Source: Acetatifactor sp.
GTDB lineage: Bacteria > Bacillota > Clostridia > Lachnospirales > Lachnospiraceae
Length of the DNA stretch: 64,000 bases
Direction: 5' to 3'
Assembly (NCBI GenBank): GCA_024693365.1
Contig: JAILLF010000037.1
Location: 124,001 to 188,000 of the forward strand
Positions within the stretch are counted from its first letter, which is position 1; every line of letters starts with the position of its first letter. A program made the position numbers and the translations under genes. The notes beneath the pieces are model-generated. The model worked only from the letters and a program-made list of their open reading frames with translations. It was not told where the DNA came from and ran no database searches. Positions 8,343-15,993 of the stretch are shown piece by piece.

Positions 8343-9710
8343 ATGAGTGCGAAACGATTGGAAAAGAAAATAAAGTTGGGGGCGCTGGCATTGTCGCTGG
8401 CGCTTCTTTGCGCCGGTTGTTCAGGAGCGGAGTCTTCGGTAACGCCGGCTCCTACGGATTCTTCGGAGCCTGTGGCGACGATGGAGCCAACGGATTCACC
8501 AGAGCCGACGGATTCACCAGCGTCCACGGGTTCGCCGGAGCCCACGGCAACGCCGGTTCCTACGCCGAGTGAGGAAGAGATTTATGCCGACGTGATCAGC
8601 AGGTCTCTTACGTATGCGGGAAATAACTTCAGATTAAAGAAAGTGATCGAAAAGCTTCGCGCGGGTGAGCAGGTCAGCGTGGCGATCCTTGGCGGTTCCA
8701 TCACGGAGGGAGCCGGTGCGGGAACAAATGACAAGGGATATGCCTTTCAGTTTGTGCAGGCGCTGGGAGATACGTATGCGGCGAATGGCATGGAGCAGTT
8801 GAATTACGTAATTCCCGGACTTTCGGGAACGCCTTCGGTGCTGGGACTTATGCGGTATCAACAGGATGTCGTCAAACCGCTGGGGGAGGCGCCGGATCTT
8901 TTGATCATTGAGTTTGCGGTGAATGACTGGCAGGAGGCGACAAACGGCAGGGCTTACGAGAGTATGGTTTATGAAGCTTTATCCGCAAAGGAGGATTGCG
9001 CAGTGATCGCGCTGTGTTCCGTTGCAAAGACGGGATGGAACGCGCAGGATACGTATCTTCCCATCGTTAAGCACTATCAGATCCCGCTGGTAAGCTTAAA
9101 GGATGCCGTGTTTATTTCCGGGACGAAGACAAGGATCGCAGCGACGAAATACTTTATGGATGATTATCATCCAAAGTTCTACGGGCATCAGCTGATGAAG
9201 GATTGTCTGATGAATCTGTTGGCGCAGGCGGACGAGGCGGAGACGGACGAGGCAGTCGCCATTCCCGAGAACGCGGTCAAGGGGCGTGACTTTGCGGGAC
9301 TTGTACAGGTGGATTCCAATAACCAGGGGAAGGGACTGAAGGTTGGTTCCTTTGGGGAGACGGATGAGAAAGTCGTTCAAATGTTTTTCACCAAGGCAGC
9401 AGCCTTTCCCAATAATTTCCATCACGCGGCTGGGGCAAAGAATGATCCCCTGAAGTTGACGGTGAACTGCAGCAAGATTTTGATCAATTATAAGACGGCC
9501 AATGATAAGAATTTTGGCAAGGCAGAAATTTACGTGGACGGCGCGCTTGTTGCTACGGCGGACGGATATAGTGGCGGCGGCTGGAATAATTGCAACGTGC
9601 TGCTTGTCTTGGATGAGGCGCAGGCCGCAAAGCATACGCTGGAAGTGAAGATGGCGCAGGACGACGCAGACAAGGCATTTACCATCTTCTCCATAAGCTA
9701 CGCGGAGTGA
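8343..9710 (+). CDS. SGNH/GDSL-type hydrolase lipoprotein, likely carbohydrate esterase
   Basis: A secreted lipoprotein of about 455 residues. The signal peptide ends in the lipobox LLCAGC near residue 26, followed by a Pro/Thr/Ser/Glu-rich spacer of about 45 residues that holds the enzyme away from the membrane. The SGNH core shows block I (GGSITEG, about residue 117), a block III-like LLIIEFAVNDW, and the block V pair DDYHPKFYGH with the catalytic Asp and His. The last 110 residues form a separate domain ending DKAFTIFSISYAE, probably beta-rich and possibly carbohydrate-binding. Such enzymes usually remove acetyl groups from polysaccharides; acetylxylan or pectin would fit the arabinoside genes nearby, but this is inference. 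The start is either this ATG or the GTG just before it; neither has a strong ribosome binding site. A terminator follows. Confidence 0.85.
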   Translation: MSAKRLEKKIKLGALALSLALLCAGCSGAESSVTPAPTDSSEPVATMEPTDSPEPTDSPASTGSPEPTATPVPTPSEEEIYADVISRSLTYAGNNFRLKKVIEKLRAGEQVSVAILGGSITEGAGAGTNDKGYAFQFVQALGDTYAANGMEQLNYVIPGLSGTPSVLGLMRYQQDVVKPLGEAPDLLIIEFAVNDWQEATNGRAYESMVYEALSAKEDCAVIALCSVAKTGWNAQDTYLPIVKHYQIPLVSLKDAVFISGTKTRIAATKYFMDDYHPKFYGHQLMKDCLMNLLAQADEAETDEAVAIPENAVKGRDFAGLVQVDSNNQGKGLKVGSFGETDEKVVQMFFTKAAAFPNNFHHAAGAKNDPLKLTVNCSKILINYKTANDKNFGKAEIYVDGALVATADGYSGGGWNNCNVLLVLDEAQAAKHTLEVKMAQDDADKAFTIFSISYAE

Positions 9711-9759
9711 CGCTGGACCTAGAGTAAAAATTGGATCAAAGATATGCAATACGTTATGG

Positions 9760-9790
9760 CTGGAAGAGTGAGTCTCTTCCAGTCTTTTTT
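9760..9790 (+). terminator. Rho-independent terminator
   Basis: A 9-bp perfect stem (CTGGAAGAG/CTCTTCCAG) with a 5-base loop is followed by TCTTTTTT. It ends the SGNH lipoprotein transcript. Confidence 0.9.
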
Positions 9791-9887
9791 GTTTGGCAAT
9801 CGAAGGAAATTATGAATCATGGGTATGGGGGTAAAAACGGCGTGCAGAAGTCGTGCTACCCACAAATAAAAAAAGTTAAAATGGGTA

Positions 9888-9952
9888 TTGACAAACAATA
9901 TTATACGATATATAGTATAGACAACGAACAATAGTATATGCCGTATAATATT
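9888..9952 (+). promoter_or_regulatory. Promoter and operator of the PadR module
   Basis: TTGACA (9888-9893), 17 bases, then TATAGT (9911-9916) form a near-consensus promoter. A perfect 10-bp inverted repeat, AATATTATAC at 9897-9906 and GTATAATATT at 9943-9952, flanks the -10 box and start point. PadR proteins bind ATAC/GTAT-type inverted repeats, so this is the expected place for autoregulation. Confidence 0.8.
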
Positions 9953-9991
9953 ACGAGAGAAATATGAATTTAGGGAATAAGGGGTGAGAAG

Positions 9992-10327
9992 ATGGTTTTT
10001 AATACGGGAGCGGCGCTACTGGACGCGATCGTGCTGGCAGTAGTGAGCAGGGAGCCGGACGGAACCTATGGATATAAGATCACGCAGGAGGTCCGGCAGG
10101 TGATCGACTTATCAGAATCCACGCTGTATCCGGTTCTGAGAAGACTTCAGAAGGATGAATGCCTGGAGGTCTACGACATGGAATGTTCGGGACGGAACAG
10201 AAGGTATTATAAGGTGACTAGTCAAGGTTGGGCACAGCTTCATCTCTATGAGAGTGAGTGGAGACAGTACGCTGACAAGATCACAAGTTTGTTTGAGGGA
10301 AAGTCGCTTGTCGCGGACGGGGCGTAG
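9992..10327 (+). CDS. PadR family transcriptional regulator
   Basis: A 111-residue winged-helix repressor. The N-terminal PadR domain is recognisable from LDAIVLAVVSREPDGTYGYKI and the recognition region SESTLYPVLRRLQKDECLE, with a short C-terminal dimerising helix. It is the first gene of a PadR - DUF1700 - DUF4097 set that is common in Firmicutes, where PadR represses its own operon and responds to cell-envelope or antimicrobial stress. A promoter with a 10-bp inverted repeat lies just upstream, supporting autoregulation. GGGGTGAGAAG precedes the ATG. Confidence 0.9.
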   Translation: MVFNTGAALLDAIVLAVVSREPDGTYGYKITQEVRQVIDLSESTLYPVLRRLQKDECLEVYDMECSGRNRRYYKVTSQGWAQLHLYESEWRQYADKITSLFEGKSLVADGA

Positions 10328-10352
10328 GATGACGCACAGAAGCGCGGCAGAA

Positions 10353-10458
10353 CGTGAGACCGGAAGAAGACCTACGGGCATGGAACCGTAAGGAAGGTTT
10401 TAGGCCATGGGACTGGAAGAAGACCTATGGACGTGAGACCGGAAGGAAGGTCTTAGGG
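10353..10458. repeat. Four degenerate 26-27 bp tandem repeats
   Basis: Units start near 10353, 10379, 10405 and 10432. Each contains a version of GTGAGACCGGAAGAAGACCT; the first and last are the most alike. They fill most of the gap between the PadR and DUF1700 genes. Confidence 0.75.
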
Positions 10459-10514
10459 CGTGCAAGTGGCGGGGATTTGGAGACTATCTATCGCAGGGTT
10501 AAGGAGAACAGAGA

Positions 10515-11390
10515 ATGAATAAAGAAGGATTTATGAGTCAGCTGGAGAGCTTGCTGGCAGAGATCCCGGCAGCGGAAAAAGATGAGGCTTTGCAATACTA
10601 TAATGATTATTTCGAGGATGCCGGCTGGGAAAATGAGGCATCCGTGATCAAGTCACTGGGAAGTCCGCAAAAGGTTGCGGATAACATCAAGGCGGAGCTT
10701 CGCGGAGAGGTGTTGCCAACAACGGCGAATGCAGGAGATCGCGCCGTAACTAAGTATGGACAGATCGTTCCGGCAGGGGAAGTGAAGGATCTTGGCGGGG
10801 AAGACGAAACTGGTAATTCAAATGATAAAGCGGGCAACTCTGGCATGTTTGGCAGTGCCGGGGGAGCAGGCGGCCGTGGAGCCTTTGGAGGTGCCGGGGG
10901 AGCAGGTGGCCGTGGAACTTTTGGAGGCGCAGGCGGTTATGGCGGAGCAGCCGGAGCGGCGGGCGTAGCAGGAAGAACCCTGTTCAACGCAGAGGGAAAT
11001 GGATTTTTTCAGAGGTATGGAATCATTGCAATCATCCTGCTGATTGTTCTGGCGCCCACTCTGATCGGACTTTTCTTTTCGGCAATCGGAGCGGTCTTTG
11101 GATTATTCGTGGCTATTTTGGCAATTCTTTTTGCACCTGCGATTACGGGATTTGCACTGATGGTTTCCTGCATCGGGATTGTGGCGGTATCCTTTTTGGC
11201 GATCCCTGAAAGCATGGGAGGTTTTTGTATCCTTGCAGGTGCGGGTCTGCTCGTCGGCAGTGTGGGAATGCTTTTTCTCTCGCTGTCGGGACTTCTGATG
11301 AACCTTTTGCCGCCGTGTGTAAAGTTGATCAAGAAAATTGTAAGCTTAGGCGTTGACGGCGTTAAAAAATTTATGGACAATATTCATTGA
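10515..11390 (+). CDS. DUF1700 / HAAS-domain membrane protein
   Basis: A 291-residue protein. Residues 1-65 form the HAAS/DUF1700 helical domain (FMSQLESLLAEIPAAEKDEALQYY, then VIKSLGSPQKVADNI), which in this family interacts with the PadR partner. Residues about 105-155 are glycine-rich with a repeat of GGAGGRGAFGGA type encoded by a 36-bp tandem duplication. The last 120 residues hold three long hydrophobic segments (about 172-205, 210-235 and 240-270), so the protein sits in the membrane. It is in the middle of the PadR operon, and its stop overlaps the longest upstream extension of the next gene. The likely role is membrane sensing coupled to PadR. AAGGAGAAC precedes the ATG. Confidence 0.85.
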   Translation: MNKEGFMSQLESLLAEIPAAEKDEALQYYNDYFEDAGWENEASVIKSLGSPQKVADNIKAELRGEVLPTTANAGDRAVTKYGQIVPAGEVKDLGGEDETGNSNDKAGNSGMFGSAGGAGGRGAFGGAGGAGGRGTFGGAGGYGGAAGAAGVAGRTLFNAEGNGFFQRYGIIAIILLIVLAPTLIGLFFSAIGAVFGLFVAILAILFAPAITGFALMVSCIGIVAVSFLAIPESMGGFCILAGAGLLVGSVGMLFLSLSGLLMNLLPPCVKLIKKIVSLGVDGVKKFMDNIH

Positions 11391-11419
11391 ACCCTGCGGG
11401 GAGTAAGGAGAGTGATCAC

Positions 11420-12361
11420 GTGAAGTCTTTTGTAAAGGGATGTGCAATTGCTGCATTATTTTTATTTGGTCTTGGCATGACAATGGTCATTGCCGGATGT
11501 GCGCTTGGAGGAGTTGACGAGACGAATAAGATTGTTCAGGAAGTTAAGGACAAAATTCCGGCAGACGTAAAGGAAAAAGTACAGGGAATCTTGGACAGCA
11601 AGATATATAGCATTGATGATTTCGGCGGCGTCTTTAAGGACGGAGAGAAGACGCTGGAGGGTGATGTTAAGAAGTTTTCCCTGAGTGCGGACGGTGTGGA
11701 GAAGATCAAGCTGGACATCGGAGGATGTGAAGTGACGATCTTAGATTCCGAGGATGATGATTTCTGGGTAGAAGCAAAGAACGTGCAGAAATTCCAGGCT
11801 TACGTGGATGGTGAAACGCTTCACGTCGTAAATACCAGCAAGGAGAAGACCATCAGCGGGCTAAATATCAAGAATGTTAAAATCACTCTTTACGTGCCTG
11901 AGGGATTGGTATTTGACAAGGCTGAGATCGAGCTTGGCGCGGGCATCATTCATTCAGATGCTTTTGCGGCAAAGAAGGCAGAGATCAAGATTGGTGCGGG
12001 TGATCTGCAGCTGAAGAGCATGGACAGTGACGACGTAAAGATACAGATCGGCGCGGGAAACGTGGAGATTGGGGATGCAAGCATCGACAAGCTGGAATGT
12101 AAGGTTGGCGCCGGTAATTTCACGTTGAAAGGAGAACTCCACGACGACGTGAAAGTGGATTGTGCCATGGGGAATATCAGTCTTGACCTAAAGAATGCAT
12201 ACAAGGATTTTGACTATGAGGTAAAATGCTCCGCAGGAAACATTGATCTGAATGGAAAGAAGTACACGGGCCTTTCCAAGGAAGAGAAGATCGACAATGA
12301 CGCAGAGCATGAGATGAAGCTGGAATGCTCCGTCGGCAACGTCGACGTTAGCTTTAAATAA
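11420..12361 (+). CDS. DUF4097-family beta-strand lipoprotein
   Basis: About 313 residues from the GTG at 11420, chosen for TAAGGAGAG nine bases upstream. The N-terminus is a signal sequence ending in IAGC, a lipobox, which makes it a surface lipoprotein. The rest is a repeating beta pattern (for example IELGAGIIHSD, KIGAGDLQLKS, QIGAGNVEIGD, KVGAGNFTLKG, AMGNISLDL), the right-handed parallel beta structure expected for DUF4097. This is the third gene of the PadR - HAAS - DUF4097 set. Its biochemical role is not established; it is probably an extracellular scaffold or sensor. A perfect-type hairpin lies immediately after the stop. Confidence 0.88.
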   Translation: MKSFVKGCAIAALFLFGLGMTMVIAGCALGGVDETNKIVQEVKDKIPADVKEKVQGILDSKIYSIDDFGGVFKDGEKTLEGDVKKFSLSADGVEKIKLDIGGCEVTILDSEDDDFWVEAKNVQKFQAYVDGETLHVVNTSKEKTISGLNIKNVKITLYVPEGLVFDKAEIELGAGIIHSDAFAAKKAEIKIGAGDLQLKSMDSDDVKIQIGAGNVEIGDASIDKLECKVGAGNFTLKGELHDDVKVDCAMGNISLDLKNAYKDFDYEVKCSAGNIDLNGKKYTGLSKEEKIDNDAEHEMKLECSVGNVDVSFK

Positions 12362-12364
12362 AAA

Positions 12365-12405
12365 TGGGTCAGGGGGACATGCCACTGGATATGTCCCCTG
12401 ACCCA
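12365..12405. repeat. REP-like hairpin between convergent genes
   Basis: TGGGTCAGGGGGACAT and ATGTCCCCTGACCCA form a 15-bp stem with one extra G and a 10-base loop. It has no T-run on the plus strand. Its sequence resembles the hairpin at 1983-2030 (shared GGGTCA-GG / CC-TGA(C)CC ends). It lies between convergent genes and may end transcription in both directions. Confidence 0.75.
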
Positions 12406-12426
12406 ATTCAGACTACCTTGACCAGT

Positions 12427-13398
12427 TTAGGCTTCTTCATCCGGGGTTACCTGGAGGAAGAGGCCTGATTTTTTGAGCGCAGGTCGCAAGGCCAGGTAGA
12501 AAATGGATGCGCACGCAACGGCAACGATGGCGTTGACAAAGGTCGTGAGTGCTGCCATCTTGGCGAAGACGGAGGCGAGCTCCTGAGGGATGCCAAGAAG
12601 ATAGATCTTGTAGAAATATCCAACGGTGGGATCTGCCACAACGTTGAATGCCATGCCGCAGATGCATGCGAGGATCGTCACGGAGGTCACGTATTTCGCC
12701 GCATGCGGGCGGCTGAGTTTGAAAATCTTATGTGCCACGAGGCCTACGATCAGTCCGATCATAAGCTTTAAGATAAAGGTCTTCGGGGCACTGGTGACGT
12801 AAGAGGTCGTCAGGTCGCCGATGGTCATGCCGATGGCTCCCGCGAGCCCGCCGAGGTATCCGCCGAGGAACAGCGCTGCGAGAACGCAGAAGACGTTGCC
12901 GAGGTGAAATGCCGTTTTGTCAGTACCTACGGGAATGTCGATCTTAAAAAATGCGAAACCCACGTAGCAGAGCGCGGCCATGAGGCCAGCCATTGCAATC
13001 TTCTTGGCATCCGCTTGTTCTGCGGGATGCACGCCGATCACGGCATTGTAAAGCCCCTTGAGGAGCAGGGCAAATGCAAGGAATACGGCGGTCATGCCAA
13101 AGGAGTAGGGACGCTCTAACCGGAGCTTTTCGTCCTGTAGCGAGGAAAGGTTATGCTTTAGGGAATCCAAATCTCCATCCTTCGTTCCAGCCTCAACGTC
13201 ACTGATCTGCGCCTTAACCGAATTGATCTCAGTGCCGATGATTTTGGACTGTTGATAGGACTTGCCGTGGGCACTGACGGAGAATATAAGACTCCCAATG
13301 ACAAGGATGGCGCTGACGGCGAGAAGACGCCAGCCGCGCACGCGGGCGTTCCTGCTTGCATTATTCTTTTCCGCTGATTTTTTTTGTTCCGTACTCAT
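12427..13398 (-). CDS. ECF transporter S component, probably for a vitamin B6 form
   Basis: A 323-residue membrane protein, the substrate-binding subunit of an energy-coupling-factor importer. The C-terminal 200 residues hold five to six membrane segments with the family pattern (LGNVFCVLAALFLGGYLGGLAGAIGMTIGDLTTSYVT). Ahead of this is an unusual 110-residue extension with a first membrane segment, a short coiled-coil-like stretch (QISDVEAGT...LSSLQDEKLRLE) and a second segment. It is 49 bases downstream of a pyridoxal-type kinase gene and the pair is divergent from a MocR/PdxR regulator, so vitamin B6 uptake is the most likely role. No EcfA or EcfT gene is in the window; shared ones are expected elsewhere. 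Confidence 0.8.
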   Translation of the reverse strand: MSTEQKKSAEKNNASRNARVRGWRLLAVSAILVIGSLIFSVSAHGKSYQQSKIIGTEINSVKAQISDVEAGTKDGDLDSLKHNLSSLQDEKLRLERPYSFGMTAVFLAFALLLKGLYNAVIGVHPAEQADAKKIAMAGLMAALCYVGFAFFKIDIPVGTDKTAFHLGNVFCVLAALFLGGYLGGLAGAIGMTIGDLTTSYVTSAPKTFILKLMIGLIVGLVAHKIFKLSRPHAAKYVTSVTILACICGMAFNVVADPTVGYFYKIYLLGIPQELASVFAKMAALTTFVNAIVAVACASIFYLALRPALKKSGLFLQVTPDEEA

Positions 13399-13447
13399 GA
13401 TTTTGCCTTCTTTCTAAAGAGAATTTTTCTGTGTGATTATTCTTGTT

Positions 13448-14308
13448 TCATTTCTTTTCGTTGTTTTCTTTGTTATCACTTATCTCCCGGATGAGCCAGG
13501 GGAGTTCTGCTTCGAAGTTGACGGCGTAGTTTACGCGGTCGGGATCTTCGTATGTGTTTTTGATGCAGGCCCTCACGTAATCGGCCGCGAGCCTTAGGGC
13601 ATCGTACGTGGATGCGCCGCGAATCAGGGCGCCGGTGAAGGTGCTGGCAAAAATGTCGCCCGTGCCATGGGAGCGGAAGGGAACCTGCGGCTGGCCATAG
13701 GAAAAGAATTTGCCGCTTTTTACGTCCAAACCCATAAATCCAAAGGTTCCGTCCTCTATGGTCACGCCCGTGATCACGACGATGCCATTACAAAGCTTTG
13801 CCAAGCCCTTGAGGAGCTTTTTGGTTTCCGAAGGAGCGGCGTCCTCGCCGGGGTAGGGAACCCCGAGCAGCAATGCGGCCTCGGAAAGGTTTGGCAGGAT
13901 GACGTCGGCAAGAGAACAGAGCGCTGCCATTTTCTTGGGAAAGTTTTCATCAAATCCGGAATAGAGTTTTCCGTTGTCTGCCATGACAGGATCTATGATA
14001 ACCTTTGTGTCATCTTCTTTAAATTCCTTTACGTAGTCCCTTACGATCTCAATCTGTCTTTCGCTTCCCAGATAACCGGTATAGATGGCCTGAAAGCGAA
14101 AGCCTTCTTTTTTCCAGTGTTCTTTGATGGGATCCATGTCATCCGTGAGGTCCCGGAAGGTCATGCCCTTGAACTGCGTGTGGGTGGACAGGATCGCGGT
14201 CGGAACAATGGCAGTTTCGATTCCCATGGCGGAAATGATGGGAAGCGCCACGGTCAGCGAACATTTGCCAATACAGGATATGTCTTGAATGGTCATGATG
14301 CGTTTCAT
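13448..14308 (-). CDS. pdxY: Pyridoxamine/pyridoxal kinase (ribokinase superfamily)
   Basis: A 286-residue kinase that phosphorylates vitamin B6 vitamers to pyridoxal 5'-phosphate precursors in the cytosol. The N-terminus MTIQDISCIGKCSLTVALPII and the segment STHTQF are typical of bacterial PdxK/PdxY, and the C-terminal HGTGDIFASTFTGAL is the GTGD anion-hole motif with the catalytic Asp. Length fits the family. It is first in a two-gene minus-strand operon with the ECF S component and diverges from a PdxR-like regulator. The symbol is by similarity; the enzyme could prefer pyridoxine or pyridoxal. Confidence 0.85.
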   Translation of the reverse strand: MKRIMTIQDISCIGKCSLTVALPIISAMGIETAIVPTAILSTHTQFKGMTFRDLTDDMDPIKEHWKKEGFRFQAIYTGYLGSERQIEIVRDYVKEFKEDDTKVIIDPVMADNGKLYSGFDENFPKKMAALCSLADVILPNLSEAALLLGVPYPGEDAAPSETKKLLKGLAKLCNGIVVITGVTIEDGTFGFMGLDVKSGKFFSYGQPQVPFRSHGTGDIFASTFTGALIRGASTYDALRLAADYVRACIKNTYEDPDRVNYAVNFEAELPWLIREISDNKENNEKK

Positions 14309-14343
14309 GTTGGAGTCCTCGCTTGCCTTTGCTTTTCTTATGG

Positions 14344-14382
14344 TTGCAAGTATACAACAGTTGTGGTATTATTGATAATGCC
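14344..14382. promoter_or_regulatory. Divergent promoter region with palindromes for the B6 genes
   Basis: On the plus strand TTGCAA (14344-14349), 17 bases and TATTAT (14367-14372) form a promoter for the regulator. A TATACT -10-like box for the kinase reads on the minus strand over 14349-14354. The palindrome ACAACAGTTGT (14354-14364) lies between them and a second imperfect palindrome GGTATTATTGATAATGCC follows (14365-14382). These are candidate PdxR sites. Confidence 0.55.
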
Positions 14383-14450
14383 ATTTTGAGAAAATTGAAT
14401 AAGACCAGATGGGAGCGGAAAGAAACCTAAATGGCAAAAGAGGTGGAAAA

Positions 14451-15968
14451 GTGGAACTGATCTATGATCTTGAAAAGCGAGGAAAACGTCCGATCTATGA
14501 GTATTTGTACCTGTGTATCCGCAAGGACGTGCTAAGCGGAACGCTAAAGCCCGGAGAAAAGCTTCCTTCAAAGCGGGAGCTGGCCAGAAGCCACGACGTG
14601 GCATTGATCACAGTGGAGAATGCCTACGCGCAGCTGATCATTGAAGGGTACGTGACGGCAAGGGAAAAAAGCGGATACTACGTGAATCCCGGGATGGCAG
14701 AAGTCCAGACTCGCCCTGCAGGTGCGCAACAGGAAGAAATATTGCGTGACGGCGCCAGGTACGGTGAGACGACGCATGACGGCACCAGCCGGGGGGATGC
14801 AACGCAGGAGGGCATGGGACGTGAGGCGGCAACCGCGAGCCTCGGTGCAGGTGCGGCTAAGAGTAGTGGCACGCATGCCGGAAGGCAGCTTGTGGATTTC
14901 ACCTCGGGAGAATTAAAAAAAGACGCATTTCCATTTTCTGTTTGGGCCAGGCTTATGCGGCGCGTGATGAATGACCGGGAGGAGGCTTTCCTGACGAAGC
15001 CGGAGAACCGGGGTGTTCCGGAGCTTCGCGAGGCCATCCGGACGTATTTGAAAAAAGCAAAGGGTCTCTACGTGCTCCCGGAGCAGATCATTGTGGGACC
15101 GGGGACGGAGTACCTGCATCATATTCTGTTGCAGCTCTTGGGGCGCAGCCGGATTGTGGCGGTGGAGGATCCGGGATATAAAAAGGTTGGACAGATCTAT
15201 GAGGGAAACGGACTCAAATGCCTGCACGTCCCGGTGGATCATGGCGGCATGATCGTCGAGCGCCTAAAGGGGAGCAATGCGACGCTTGTTCACATCTCGC
15301 CGTCGCATCATTTTCCGACGGGATGCGTGATGCCCATCGCCAGGCGAAGGGAGCTGCTTTCGTGGGCAAGAGAGAGCGGGGCCTATGTAATCGAGGATGA
15401 TTATGACAGTGAATTCCGTTTTGACGGACGCCCAATCCCAACGCTGGTCAGTTTGGACGGTGACAGAGTGATTTATATGAATACGTTTACGAAGACGCTT
15501 GCACCGTCCATACGCATTGCGTATGCGGTATTGCCGGTGGAACTAATGGAGAGATATGAGAAAAAACTCTCGTATTATTCCGGGGCAGTGTCCTCTTTTG
15601 AACAATATACGCTTGCAGCTTTCATCGGAGAGGGGTATTATGAAAGACACGTAGCACGAATGCGGAATTATTACCGGCAGCAGCGCTCGAAGATATTGAC
15701 TGCGCTTGCACAGTCGCCGCTGGCGAAACGCGCTTCCGTGGAAGAACACGCGGCCGGACTGCATTTTATCCTAAGGATCAACGGGATCAAAGATGAGGAA
15801 AAGTGGCTGGCCAGATTGGAAGGGCAAGGGATCCGGCTGTTGCCTGTGTCGGCCTTTTGTTATGAGAGGAAGGAAAACTATAGGCACCGGTTTGTGATCT
15901 ATTATTCAGACATTGATCCGGAGAATCTTAAGGAAGCCTTTGAGATCATGGCAAAAGAAAAACATTAA
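14451..15968 (+). CDS. MocR/PdxR-type regulator: GntR HTH fused to an aminotransferase domain
   Basis: About 505 residues from the GTG at 14451 (GAGGTGG upstream; an earlier ATG at 14409 is possible). Residues about 12-80 form a GntR winged helix (KLPSKRELARSHDVALITVENAYAQL). A long, low-complexity linker (about 85-150, rich in Gly, Thr and Asp) leads to a fold-type I aminotransferase domain. Its PLP-binding lysine is in NTFTKTLAPSIRIAY and the pyridine-nitrogen Asp in VIEDDYDSEF. PdxR-type proteins sense PLP and control vitamin B6 synthesis or salvage; the divergent kinase and ECF genes make that role likely here. The linker DNA looks like a degenerate repeat of about 30 bp. Confidence 0.88.
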   Translation: MELIYDLEKRGKRPIYEYLYLCIRKDVLSGTLKPGEKLPSKRELARSHDVALITVENAYAQLIIEGYVTAREKSGYYVNPGMAEVQTRPAGAQQEEILRDGARYGETTHDGTSRGDATQEGMGREAATASLGAGAAKSSGTHAGRQLVDFTSGELKKDAFPFSVWARLMRRVMNDREEAFLTKPENRGVPELREAIRTYLKKAKGLYVLPEQIIVGPGTEYLHHILLQLLGRSRIVAVEDPGYKKVGQIYEGNGLKCLHVPVDHGGMIVERLKGSNATLVHISPSHHFPTGCVMPIARRRELLSWARESGAYVIEDDYDSEFRFDGRPIPTLVSLDGDRVIYMNTFTKTLAPSIRIAYAVLPVELMERYEKKLSYYSGAVSSFEQYTLAAFIGEGYYERHVARMRNYYRQQRSKILTALAQSPLAKRASVEEHAAGLHFILRINGIKDEEKWLARLEGQGIRLLPVSAFCYERKENYRHRFVIYYSDIDPENLKEAFEIMAKEKH

Positions 15969-15993
15969 ATCATGGGAAAAGAGGTTGAAACCA

